The translations under genes were made by a program, and so were the position numbers. DNA of 64,000 nucleotides. Source: Duganella callida. Lineage in GTDB: Bacteria; Pseudomonadota; Gammaproteobacteria; Burkholderiales; Burkholderiaceae_D. Positions 53,138-61,491 of the stretch are shown here, piece by piece. Within the stretch, counting starts at the first letter, position 1; each line of letters begins with the position of its first letter. The notes below the pieces were generated by a model. It was not told the DNA's origin, did not search any database, and saw only the letters and a program-made list of their open reading frames with translations. The stretch lies in assembly GCF_004614165.1 (NCBI RefSeq), contig NZ_SPVG01000180.1, positions 44,792 through 108,791 on the forward strand, in the 5' to 3' direction.

Positions 53138-54340
53138 TTAGGTGTAGGCCAGGCCCATGGCTTCGCGCACGTCGCGCATGGTGTCCTGGGCCAGCTTGCG
53201 GGCGGCGTCATTGCCGTCGGCGACGATGGCGCGCACCAGCGACGGGTCGTCCAGATACTGCTGGGCGCGCTCGTGCATGGGTTCCTGTTCCTTGATGATG
53301 GCGTCGATCACCGGCTGTTTGCACTCGATGCAGCCGATGCCGGCCGACTTGCAGCCTTTGACCACCCATTCCTGCGTCGGCGCGTCCGAATACACCTGGT
53401 GAAACTGCCACACCGGGCAACGCTCGGGATCGCCGGCGTCCGAACGGCGCACGCGTGCCGGGTCGGTCGGCATGGTCTTGATCTTCCTGGCGACCGAGTC
53501 CTTGTCCTCGCGCAGGGCGATGGCATTGCCGTAGCTTTTGGACATCTTGCGGCCGTCCAGGCCCGGCAGGCGCGACGCCTCGGTCAGCCGGGATTGCGGC
53601 TCGACCAGGATCAGCTTGCGGCTGCCTTCGAGGTAGCCGAACAGCCGTTCGCGGTCGCCCATGGACAGGCTTTGGGCATCGTCCAGCATGGCCTTGGCCT
53701 GCGCCAGCGCGTCTTCCTTGCCGTGCTGCTGGTATTCGGTGCGCAGTTCGTTGTACAGCCTGGCGCGTTTGCTGCCCAGCTTTTTCACCGCATCCTGGGC
53801 TTTTTCCTCGAACCCCTTTTCCTTGCCGTATAAATGATTAAAACGGCGGGCAATTTCGCGCATCATCTCGATATGCGGTACCTGGTCCTCGCCCACCGGC
53901 ACCTGGCTGGCGCGGTAGATCAGCACGTCGGCCGCCTGCAGCAGCGGATAGCCGAGGAAGCCGTAGGTTGCAAGGTCTTTATTGGCCAGATTCTCGATCT
54001 GGTCCTTGTAGGTCGGCACCCGCTCCAGCCAGCCCAGCGGCGTGGCCATGGACAGCAGCAGATGCAGCTCGGCATGCTCGGGCACGCGCGATTGGATGAA
54101 CAGCGTCGACTGCGAGGGATCGATGCCGGCCGCCAGCCAGTCGATCAGCATGTCCCAGGTGCTGCGCTCGATGAGCGTGGGGTCGTCGTAGTGGGTGGTC
54201 AGCGCATGCCAGTCGGCCACGAAGAACAGACAAGGCAGCTCGGTCTGCATCTTGATCCAGTTCTTCAACGCGCCGTGATAATGCCCTAGATGCATGGAGC
54301 CCGTGGGACGCATACCGGAAACGACACGATCGGGATACAT
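53138..54340 (-). CDS. trpS: Tryptophanyl-tRNA synthetase
   Basis: The product has 400 residues, longer than E. coli TrpS (about 334) but in the range of the long betaproteobacterial type. Class I signatures are present: SGMRPTGSMHLGHYHGALKNW (HIGH equivalent HLGH, about 8-28) and GRKMSKSYGNAI (KMSKS). The C-terminal part contains a CIECKQ segment. It charges tRNA-Trp. It is followed on the minus strand by a methyltransferase gene and preceded by a site-2 protease gene. Confidence 0.96.
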   Translation of the reverse strand: MYPDRVVSGMRPTGSMHLGHYHGALKNWIKMQTELPCLFFVADWHALTTHYDDPTLIERSTWDMLIDWLAAGIDPSQSTLFIQSRVPEHAELHLLLSMATPLGWLERVPTYKDQIENLANKDLATYGFLGYPLLQAADVLIYRASQVPVGEDQVPHIEMMREIARRFNHLYGKEKGFEEKAQDAVKKLGSKRARLYNELRTEYQQHGKEDALAQAKAMLDDAQSLSMGDRERLFGYLEGSRKLILVEPQSRLTEASRLPGLDGRKMSKSYGNAIALREDKDSVARKIKTMPTDPARVRRSDAGDPERCPVWQFHQVYSDAPTQEWVVKGCKSAGIGCIECKQPVIDAIIKEQEPMHERAQQYLDDPSLVRAIVADGNDAARKLAQDTMRDVREAMGLAYT

Positions 54341-54349
54341 GGTTCAGGC

Positions 54350-55027
54350 TCAACTGAAAAGAAGTTGCAGGGGATAGACCAGCAGATGCCAGATGCCCTG
54401 CACGAAGTGCATGCCGCGCACCAGGAAACCGGTCAGCACGCCCAGCTGCATCAGCACGATCAGGCCGATGAACACCCACAGGCCATAGCGCTCGATGCGC
54501 GCGTACGGCCGCGCCAGCGACATCGGCAGGATGCCGGTGACGATGCGGCCGCCGTCCAGCGGCGGCAGCGGAATCAGGTTGAACACGCACATGGCCGAAT
54601 TCACGCCCCAGCCGGCCTGCGCCATCTTGGCGAAAAAGTCGTCCGGGCTGAGGCCGAACACCTGGATCAGGATCACCCACAGGATGGTCCAGGCCAGGCC
54701 CATGGCGAAGTTGGCGGCCGGGCCGGCGGCGGCCACGAAAGCCATCTGCTTCTTGGGATTGCGCAGGCGGCCGTAATCGACCGGCACCGGCTTGGCGAAG
54801 CCCAGCGCCGGCAGGCTCAGCAGGCTGAGCACCAGCGGCAGGATCACGGTGCCGAACGGATCGATGTGCTTGAGCGGATTGGCGGTCAGGCGGCCGAGGT
54901 CGGCGGCGGTGGAGTCGCCGAAATAGCGGGCGACGTATCCATGTGCGGCTTCATGCAGGGAAATTGCAAAAAGAACAGGGATGATGTAGACCGTGATGGT
55001 CTGGATAATACTGTCGGTTTCGTTCAT
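54350..55027 (-). CDS. Site-2 protease family membrane metalloprotease
   Basis: The ATG at 55027 gives 225 residues. A membrane segment carries the zinc motif FAISLHEAAHGYVARYFGD (HExxH, about 21-39). Another has the conserved LIPLPPLDGGRIV. There are about five to six hydrophobic segments. This short type (Rv0359/YwhC-like) lacks PDZ domains; its substrate is unknown. It is nine bases upstream of trpS on the same strand. Confidence 0.9.
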   Translation of the reverse strand: MNETDSIIQTITVYIIPVLFAISLHEAAHGYVARYFGDSTAADLGRLTANPLKHIDPFGTVILPLVLSLLSLPALGFAKPVPVDYGRLRNPKKQMAFVAAAGPAANFAMGLAWTILWVILIQVFGLSPDDFFAKMAQAGWGVNSAMCVFNLIPLPPLDGGRIVTGILPMSLARPYARIERYGLWVFIGLIVLMQLGVLTGFLVRGMHFVQGIWHLLVYPLQLLFS

Positions 55028-55111
55028 GGACGGGATTTTACCAGAGGCGCGCGGCCTGCCTTCGCGGGCCATCGGAGGCCGGCCCGCTTGCCTGATGTGG
55101 GGAACGCTTGC

Positions 55112-55735
55112 TCAGAGGCCGAACACGCTGGCGTCGCCGCCGCCCTGGCGCACCAGCAGCGCCGCGGCGCCGGTCAGGTCGATCACGGTGGTCGGCTGCA
55201 TGCTGCAAGCGCCGCCGTCGATGATCAGTTCCAGCTGCTTGCCCAGCCGCGCGCAGATCTCGTCGGCGTCGTTCAGCGGCTCCTGTTCGCCCGGCAGGAT
55301 CAGCGTGGTGCCCAGCAGCGGCTGCTGCAACTCTTCCAGCAGCGCATGCATGATGGTGTCTTCCGGCACCCGCAGGCCGATGGTCTTGCGCGACGGATGG
55401 CTGAGCCGGCGCGGCACGCACTTGGTCGCCTCGAGAATGAAGGTGAACGGCCCCGGCGTGGCCGCCTTCAACAGGCGGAATTGCTGGTTGTCCACGCGTG
55501 CGTACACGCCCAGCTCGCTCAAATCGCGGCACAGCAGGGTCAGATGGTGTTTCTCGTCGATGCCGCGGATGCGCCGCAGGCGCTCGACGGCGGCCTTGTC
55601 GTCCAGGTGGCACACCAGCGCGTAGCAGGAATCGGTCGGCACGGCGACGATGCCGCCGCCGTGGATGATCTGCGCCGCCTGCTTGATCAGGCGCGGCTGG
55701 GGATTGACGGGGTGGACCTGGAAGAATTGGCTCAT
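55112..55735 (-). CDS. Sua5/YciO/YrdC-domain protein
   Basis: The product has 207 residues. It has the YrdC fold with QAAQIIHGGGIVAVPTDSCYALVC (about 18-41), KHHLTLLCRDLSELG, and GPFTFILEATKCVPRR. The length and VPTDSCYAL variant point to the YciO branch rather than TsaC proper. TsaC/Sua5 enzymes make threonylcarbamoyl-AMP for tRNA t6A; YciO is a weaker relative. It lies between htpX and the site-2 protease gene, all on the minus strand. Confidence 0.88.
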   Translation of the reverse strand: MSQFFQVHPVNPQPRLIKQAAQIIHGGGIVAVPTDSCYALVCHLDDKAAVERLRRIRGIDEKHHLTLLCRDLSELGVYARVDNQQFRLLKAATPGPFTFILEATKCVPRRLSHPSRKTIGLRVPEDTIMHALLEELQQPLLGTTLILPGEQEPLNDADEICARLGKQLELIIDGGACSMQPTTVIDLTGAAALLVRQGGGDASVFGL

Positions 55736-55738
55736 ACC

Positions 55739-56614
55739 TTATTGTACGGCACGCAACGCCGCGATACGCTGTTCGAATGGCGGATGGGTGGAAAACAGCG
55801 CGCTCCAGCCGCCGCCGTTGGTGATTCCCGAGGCGGCCAGCGTCTGCGGCAGCGCGCCCGGCTCCATGCCGTTCAGGCGCGCCAGCGCATGCTGCATCGG
55901 CAAGGCGCTGCCCAGCAGCCTGGCGGAACCGGCGTCGGCGCGAAATTCGCGCTGGCGCGAGAACCAGGCCACGATCAGCGAGGCCAGCAGACCGAACACG
56001 ATCTCGCAGACGAACACGGTAATCATATAGCCGATGCCGGGGCCGCGCCGTTCCTCGTTCCTGTTCAACAAGTTGTCGACGAAGAAGCCGACCACGCGCG
56101 CCAGGAACACCACGAAGGTGTTGGTCACGCCCTGGATCAGGGTCATGGTCACCATGTCGCCGTTGGCGATGTGCGCCACCTCGTGGCCGAGCACGGCCTC
56201 GATTTCATCGCGGTTCATGCCGTCCAGCAGGCCGGTGGAGACCGCCACCAGGGCGGAGTTCTTGAACGCGCCGGTGGCGAAGGCGTTCGGCTCGCCCTGG
56301 TAGATGGCCACTTGCGGCATGCCGATGCCGGCGCGCTCGGCCAGGGTTTTGACGGTGTTCACCAGCCACAGCTCGGTGGACGAGGACGGCGTATCGATCA
56401 CGCGCGCGCCGGTCGACCATTTGGCCATGGGCTTGCTGATCAGCAGCGAAAAGATGGCGCCGGTAAAGCCCACCACCAGCGAGAACGCCAGCAGGCTGCC
56501 CAGCTGCAGGGTACTGCCCGATCCCGGCCGGCCGATACCCAGCAGCGACAGGACGATGGACAACACCACCATCACGGCCAGATTGGTGGCGATAAACAGG
56601 ACGATGCGTTTCAT
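55739..56614 (-). CDS. htpX: Membrane zinc metalloprotease HtpX
   Basis: The ATG at 56614 gives 291 residues. Two N-terminal membrane segments ([44 protein letters not shown]) precede the catalytic motif [13 protein letters not shown] (HExxH). Two more hydrophobic segments follow, with the third zinc ligand in the [10 protein letters not shown] region. HtpX degrades misfolded membrane proteins under heat or envelope stress. Confidence 0.96.
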   Translation of the reverse strand: MKRIVLFIATNLAVMVVLSIVLSLLGIGRPGSGSTLQLGSLLAFSLVVGFTGAIFSLLISKPMAKWSTGARVIDTPSSSTELWLVNTVKTLAERAGIGMPQVAIYQGEPNAFATGAFKNSALVAVSTGLLDGMNRDEIEAVLGHEVAHIANGDMVTMTLIQGVTNTFVVFLARVVGFFVDNLLNRNEERRGPGIGYMITVFVCEIVFGLLASLIVAWFSRQREFRADAGSARLLGSALPMQHALARLNGMEPGALPQTLAASGITNGGGWSALFSTHPPFEQRIAALRAVQ

Positions 56615-56691
56615 GGAGGTCTCCGGTACAGGCAACAATTTGCCAGAATCATAAGGTAAGACCAGCGCAACGCAAAATCAAGCCGGCAGGC

Positions 56692-56720
56692 GGCGGTAAT
56701 CGCTCGGCGATATTACCGCC
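56692..56720 (-). terminator. Hairpin downstream of the PHP gene
   Basis: GGCGGTAAT (56692-56700) and ATTACCGCC (56712-56720) form a perfect 9-bp stem with an 11-base loop, six bases beyond the PHP stop on the minus strand. Only a short T-rich stretch follows, so termination efficiency is uncertain. Confidence 0.45.
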
Positions 56721-56725
56721 CGAGG

Positions 56726-57565
56726 TCAGAACCAGTCGTGCCAGACCGGCTTCACATTGGCCGGCAGCGGCGGCAGCGCGGCGAAGTCCACCCGCGATTC
56801 GCCCGGCGCATGGAAATCGGTGCCGCGCGAGGCCAGGAAACCGTAGGCATTGGCCAGCTGCGCATACACGGGATATTGATCCGGCGTGTGGCTGCCGGTC
56901 ACCACCTCGATGGCGGCGCCGCCCAATTGCTTGAATTCATCGAACAACTCGCCCTGCGCCAATTGTGAGAAGCGGTAGCGCCCCGGATGCGCGATCACGG
57001 CGATGCCGCCGGCGCCGCGTATCCAGTTGACCGACTGCTCCAGCGTCGCCCAGCAGTGCGGCACGTAGCCGGGCTTGCCTTCGCACAGATATTTCTTGAA
57101 CACTTCCGACGTATTGGCGCAGACGCCGATTTCCACCAGATAGCGCGCAAAGTGGGTGCGCGACATCAAATCGGGATTGCCGACATATTTCAGCGCGCCT
57201 TCATAGGCATCGGGAATGCCGGCCGCCTCCAGCTGGCGGGCGATCTCGTGCCCGCGGCTGTCGCGGCCGGAGCGGGTGCAGGCCAGACCCTCGACCAGCG
57301 CCGGATTGGTTTCATCCAGCTGCAAGCCGACGATGTGCACCGTCTCGTTGGCCCAGGTGATGGAAATTTCCACGCCGCTCACGAAACGCATACCCTGCGC
57401 CTGCGCGGCGGCGCGCGCGGCCGCAACGCCGCTGACCTCGTCGTGGTCGGTCAGCGCCCAGACGTCAACGCCGGCCTTGCCGGCGTACTCCGCCACGGCG
57501 GCGGGCGCCAGGACACCATCGGAAACGTTGGAATGACAATGCAGATCGACTTTCATAACTGACAT
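56726..57565 (-). CDS. PHP-domain phosphoesterase (RNase AM / YciV type)
   Basis: The product has 279 residues; a second ATG three codons in is also possible. Metal-binding PHP motifs are visible: VDLHCHSNVSDG (about 6-17), WALTDHDEVSG (about 36-46), IAVIAHPGRY (about 194-203) and a terminal SRGTDFHAPGE. The family includes the 5'-3' exoribonuclease RNase AM, which matures rRNA 5' ends and degrades short nucleic acids such as pAp. It stands alone between htpX and a hydrolase gene. Confidence 0.9.
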   Translation of the reverse strand: MSVMKVDLHCHSNVSDGVLAPAAVAEYAGKAGVDVWALTDHDEVSGVAAARAAAQAQGMRFVSGVEISITWANETVHIVGLQLDETNPALVEGLACTRSGRDSRGHEIARQLEAAGIPDAYEGALKYVGNPDLMSRTHFARYLVEIGVCANTSEVFKKYLCEGKPGYVPHCWATLEQSVNWIRGAGGIAVIAHPGRYRFSQLAQGELFDEFKQLGGAAIEVVTGSHTPDQYPVYAQLANAYGFLASRGTDFHAPGESRVDFAALPPLPANVKPVWHDWF

Positions 57566-57596
57566 TGTACGCTGCCTGAGGGATTTATACGCACGC

Positions 57597-58481
57597 TTAG
57601 TTGGCGAGGAATTCTTCTATCATCTGCGCCAGCGCAAGCGGCTGGTCGTGGTGCAGCATGTGGCCGGCGTCATGCACCGTCTTGCAGGTGACATCGCGCA
57701 GGTGCGCCAGACGCCGCTCCAGTTCGACGCGGCCGGCCGGTTTGGCGCCCATCCAGTCCCACATATTGGTCTGGTCGGCTTCCACCCACAGCACCGGCGC
57801 GGTGATCGCCTGCCAGCAGGCCATCACATCATCGACGTGGTAGGGCAGCGGCCCGGCCTGCTTGTGCACCGGATCGCCCAGAATTTCCCACGCGCCGGCA
57901 TCGTTCTGCGCCGACCAGTGCCGGGCCAGGAACGCGGCCTTGTCGTCGCTGAGACGCGGATTGGTCTTTTGCAGGCGGGCGGCCACCGCCGCCTGGCTCG
58001 GATAGGTGCGCATTTCCGGCTTTTCCAGCAGGCTGTCCAGCCACTTTGCGTAGCGGCCGGGCGTCTGCTCGGGTCGCGCGCCACGCAGGCCCGGCCCTTC
58101 CAGATTGATCAGCTTGCGGATGCGCTCGGGTCGCGCACCGGCATACAGGCCGACCACGTTGCCGCCCATGCTGTGGCCCAGCAGATAAACCGCCCGCTCC
58201 GGCGAATAATGGCGCAGGATGGCGTCCAGGTCGGCCAGATAATCGGGGAACCAGTAAGTGTCCAGGCCGCTGCGCTGCGACAGGCCGAAACCGCGCCAGT
58301 CCGGCGCGATCACATGCCATTCGCCCTGCAAGGCGTCGACCACGAACTGGAACGAAGCGCCCACGTCCATCCAGCCATGCAGCATGAACAGCTTGGGCGC
58401 GCCCGCGTTGCCCCAGTGGCGCACATGGTAACGCAGGCCGCGGATGGTCAGGAACTCGGATCGGGACGGTTTGTGGGTCAT
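57597..58481 (-). CDS. Alpha/beta-fold hydrolase
   Basis: The ATG at 58481 gives 294 residues. The fold markers are LFMLHGWMDVGASFQ (oxyanion HG, about 32-46) and the intact nucleophile elbow LLGHSMGGNVVGLYAG (about 103-118). The acid is in VLWVEADQTN and the His in VHDAGHMLHHDQP. The substrate is unknown; the MhpC-like group is diverse. It is divergent from the gamma-carbonic-anhydrase gene. Confidence 0.9.
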   Translation of the reverse strand: MTHKPSRSEFLTIRGLRYHVRHWGNAGAPKLFMLHGWMDVGASFQFVVDALQGEWHVIAPDWRGFGLSQRSGLDTYWFPDYLADLDAILRHYSPERAVYLLGHSMGGNVVGLYAGARPERIRKLINLEGPGLRGARPEQTPGRYAKWLDSLLEKPEMRTYPSQAAVAARLQKTNPRLSDDKAAFLARHWSAQNDAGAWEILGDPVHKQAGPLPYHVDDVMACWQAITAPVLWVEADQTNMWDWMGAKPAGRVELERRLAHLRDVTCKTVHDAGHMLHHDQPLALAQMIEEFLAN

Positions 58482-58619
58482 GACGCTCTCTGCCTTGAAA
58501 TTGACGCGGCCGGCGCCATATCGGATGCTTGCCAGCCGCAAGGGCAATAATAGCACGACCGTTCGCTGGCAACGCAAGCGTAAAATAGTGCCATCCCGCC
58601 ATTAACCACTCAGCTTCCA

Positions 58620-59144
58620 ATGTCAATATACCAACTGGGCGATCACGCGCCCGAGATCGCGGCATCCTCATTCGTTGCGGACAATGCCACCGTGATAGGC
58701 AAGGTCACGCTCGGCGAGCACAGCTCGGTGTGGTACGGCGCCACCCTGCGCGGCGACAACGAGCGCATCACCATCGGCGCCCACAGCAATGTGCAGGAAG
58801 GCACGGTGATGCACACGGACATCGGCTACCCGCTGACCGTGGGCGAGCATGTGACCATCGGCCACCAGGCCATGCTGCACGGCTGCACCATCGGCGACGG
58901 TGCGCTGGTCGGCATCCAGGCCGTGATCCTGAATGGCGCGCGCATCGGCAAGGGCTGCCTGGTCGGCGCCGGCGCGCTGGTCACCGAAGGCAAGGAATTC
59001 CCCGACCACGCGCTGATCATCGGCGCGCCGGCCAAGGTGGCGCGCCAGCTGACGGCGGAGGAAGTGGCCGGCCTGCTGCGCAGCGCCGACAGCTATGTGC
59101 AGCGCGGACAACTGTTCAAGACGCAACTTAAAAAGATCGGATAA
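58620..59144 (+). CDS. Gamma-carbonic-anhydrase-family hexapeptide-repeat protein
   Basis: The product has 174 residues. A left-handed beta-helix built from hexapeptide repeats runs from about residue 15 to 145 (VIGKVTLGEHSSVWYGATLRGD, then VQEGTVMH, VTIGHQAMLHGCTIGDGALVGI). The zinc-ligand His residues of gamma-CA homologues lie in VMHT and GHQAMLHG. Members (YrdA/CaiE group) are often annotated as carbonic anhydrases; activity is unproven. hslO follows after three bases. Confidence 0.92.
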   Translation: MSIYQLGDHAPEIAASSFVADNATVIGKVTLGEHSSVWYGATLRGDNERITIGAHSNVQEGTVMHTDIGYPLTVGEHVTIGHQAMLHGCTIGDGALVGIQAVILNGARIGKGCLVGAGALVTEGKEFPDHALIIGAPAKVARQLTAEEVAGLLRSADSYVQRGQLFKTQLKKIG

Positions 59145-59147
59145 ACA

Positions 59148-60098
59148 ATGAGCATCACCACTCAGGACACCCTGCAGAAATTCATCTTCGAGAACGCTGC
59201 CGTGCGCGGCGAGCTGATCGACATCTCCGCCACCTGGCGCGAGGTGCTGGCGCGCCACCACTATCCCGCCCCGGTCAAGAAAATGCTGGGCCACATGGTG
59301 TCGGCGGCGGCGCTGCTGTCGGCCAACCTGAAGTTCGACGGCGCCATCGTCATGCAGATCCATGGCGACGGGCCGGTGCGTCTGCTGGTGGTCGAGTGCG
59401 ACGCCGAGCTGCGCCTGCGCGCCACCGCCAAGCTCAACCCGGACGCCACGATCGCCGACGACGCCGACCTGACCGCGCTGGTGAATCAGCATGGCAAGGG
59501 CCGCTTTGTCATCACCCTGGACCCGACCGAAAAAGTGCCGGGCCAGCAGCCCTACCAGGGCGTGGTGCCGCTGGACGGCGGCGAGGTGGCGACCGTGATC
59601 GAAAACTACATGCTGCGCTCGGAACAGCTGGACACCAAGCTGTGGCTGGCGGCCGACGACAACGTCGCGCGCGGCCTGCTGCTGCAAAAACTGCCGTATC
59701 ACGGCGGCAAGGCGGAAGCGACGCCGGTCAGCGCCGAAGACGCGCTGGAAACCTGGAACCGCGCCGTGGTGCTGGGCTCCACGCTGAAAGAGCAGGAACT
59801 GCTGGACACCACCATCGACGTGCTGATGCAGCGCCTGTTCTGGGAAGAGACCATCCGCGTGTTCGATCCGCTGCATCCGCAATTCCATTGCAGCTGCACG
59901 CGCGAGAAGGTCGGCAACATGCTGAAGATGCTGGGCCGCGAAGAAATCGAAAGCGTGGTGGCGGAACAGGGCCACGTCGGTGTGAACTGCGATTTCTGCG
60001 GCAAGCACTACGAGTACGACAAGGTCGATTGCGCGCAGTTATTCGCCAGCAGCGATCCGGTCGAAACCCTGATCCCCGCCGGCGAAGCCAAGCACTAA
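59148..60098 (+). CDS. hslO: Redox-regulated chaperone Hsp33
   Basis: The product has 316 residues. The C-terminal zinc centre is clear: CSC in QFHCSCTREKVGNML (about 243-257) and CDFC in GVNCDFCGKHYEYD (about 281-294). The N-terminal domain (FIFENAAVRGELIDISATW) is typical. On oxidation the zinc is released and the protein holds unfolding proteins. It is cotranscribed with the gamma-CA gene. Its end overlaps the convergent symporter gene by 4 bases. Confidence 0.96.
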   Translation: MSITTQDTLQKFIFENAAVRGELIDISATWREVLARHHYPAPVKKMLGHMVSAAALLSANLKFDGAIVMQIHGDGPVRLLVVECDAELRLRATAKLNPDATIADDADLTALVNQHGKGRFVITLDPTEKVPGQQPYQGVVPLDGGEVATVIENYMLRSEQLDTKLWLAADDNVARGLLLQKLPYHGGKAEATPVSAEDALETWNRAVVLGSTLKEQELLDTTIDVLMQRLFWEETIRVFDPLHPQFHCSCTREKVGNMLKMLGREEIESVVAEQGHVGVNCDFCGKHYEYDKVDCAQLFASSDPVETLIPAGEAKH

Positions 60099-61072
60099 GT
60101 TTTTTCCTGGGCGTAGCGCTGTGCCAGCACGGCGCATACCATCAGCTGCAGCTGGTGGAACAACATCAGCGGCAGCACCACGGCGCCCAGCGCGCTGCCG
60201 GCGAACAGCACCTTGGCCATCGGCACGCCGCTGGCCAGGCTCTTCTTGGAACCGCAGAACACGATCGCAATCCGGTCCTCGCGGTTGAATCCCAGCCGCC
60301 GCGCCAGCTGCGAACTGATCCCCATCACCAGCGCCAGCAGCAGCGCGCTGATCAACAGCAGCCCGGCCAGCGTGCCCCACGACACCTGGTGCCACAAGCC
60401 CTGCCCCACCGATTCGCTGAATGCCGTGTACACCACCAGCAGGATCGAGCCCTGATCGACCATGCGCGTCAGCGGCTTGTGCTTTTCCACCCAGGCGCCG
60501 ATCCAGCGCCGCGCCACCTGGCCGGCGATGAACGGCAACAGCAGCTGCAAGGCAATCTGCAAGGCCGATTCCAGCGGCGAACCACCCTGCATCTGCGCCG
60601 ACGTCAGCAGGCCGACCAGCACCGGCGTGATAAAGATGCCCAGCAGATTCGACGCCGACGCGCTGCAAATCGCCGCCGGCACGTTGCCGCGCGCGGCCGC
60701 CGTGAAGGCGATCGACGATTGCACCGTCGACGGCAGCATGCACAGGAACAGGATGCCCAGGTACAGGTCCGGTGTCACCAGCGGCGTCAGGATGGGTTTC
60801 AGCACCAGTCCCAGCAGCGGAAACAGCGCGAAGGTGCACAGCAACACCAGCAGATGCAAACGCCAGTGCGTGATGCCGGCAATCACCGCCTCGCGCGACA
60901 GCTTGGCGCCGTGCAGGAAGAACAGCAGGCTCACCGCCACGTGGGTGATGTTGTTGAAGATGACGGCGCCTTCGCCGTAGCAGGGAAACACGCTGGCCGC
61001 GATCACCGTGGCGATCATGGCCAGGGTGAAATTGTCCGGCAAAAAACGCGGGCGCCGCATCATCAGGGACAC
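60095..61072 (-). CDS. Bile acid:sodium symporter family protein (SLC10A7/YfeH type)
   Basis: The product has 325 residues with about nine to ten hydrophobic segments. Family signatures are present (VAVSLLFFLHGAKLSREAV; LCMLPSTVQSSIAFTAAARGN; VFCGSKKSLASGVPMAKVLF). The substrate is not known for bacterial members. Its start overlaps the end of the following small lipoprotein gene by 10 bases on the same strand. Confidence 0.9.
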   Translation of the reverse strand: MSLMMRRPRFLPDNFTLAMIATVIAASVFPCYGEGAVIFNNITHVAVSLLFFLHGAKLSREAVIAGITHWRLHLLVLLCTFALFPLLGLVLKPILTPLVTPDLYLGILFLCMLPSTVQSSIAFTAAARGNVPAAICSASASNLLGIFITPVLVGLLTSAQMQGGSPLESALQIALQLLLPFIAGQVARRWIGAWVEKHKPLTRMVDQGSILLVVYTAFSESVGQGLWHQVSWGTLAGLLLISALLLALVMGISSQLARRLGFNREDRIAIVFCGSKKSLASGVPMAKVLFAGSALGAVVLPLMLFHQLQLMVCAVLAQRYAQEKT

Positions 61073-61374
61073 TTCAGTTCCAGCACATCGATCCCGCCCA
61101 GCGTGTTGGCCGAACCGGCGCTGCGGATCAAATCCACGCGCTCTTCACAGCTGCTACGCAGCAGGCGCGGATAAGCACGGCTGCAAGGCGTGACCGTATC
61201 GCCGGGATTGGCCGCGCTACAGTAAAAGCCTTCCGCCTGCATGCGCACCATCGCCTGGTCCATCGACATGCCGGGCTTGATCACCCCATTCACAAAATTG
61301 CCCAGCTTGGACTGGCCGGTGCTAGCACAGGCCGACAACACCAATGGCAAAGCCAACAACAAAATGCGACGCAT
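61063..61374 (-). CDS. Small lipoprotein of unknown function
   Basis: The product has 103 residues. A lipoprotein signal MRRILLLALPLVLSACAST gives Cys at residue 16. The mature part carries NGVIKPGMSMDQAMVRMQAEGFYCS, resembling short SmpA/BamE-type segments, and four further Cys that could form disulfides. It overlaps the symporter gene start and has a plausible RBS (GGAGGT) upstream. Confidence 0.7.
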   Translation of the reverse strand: MRRILLLALPLVLSACASTGQSKLGNFVNGVIKPGMSMDQAMVRMQAEGFYCSAANPGDTVTPCSRAYPRLLRSSCEERVDLIRSAGSANTLGGIDVLELKCP

Positions 61375-61491
61375 CGTTACACCTCCGTAATTTCCAGACA
61401 GCAGTTTAACCCACGCGCGTCATGATCCGGTAACACTGCGCCCCTATCATCCGCGAGTTGTTAATTCTTCCAACTTGCATCCAAGGTAAAC

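Noticed and set aside
54290-56659. Open frame of 789 codons on the plus strand across trpS, site-2 protease, YciO and htpX
   Set aside because: It runs antisense through four well-identified genes and has shadow composition.
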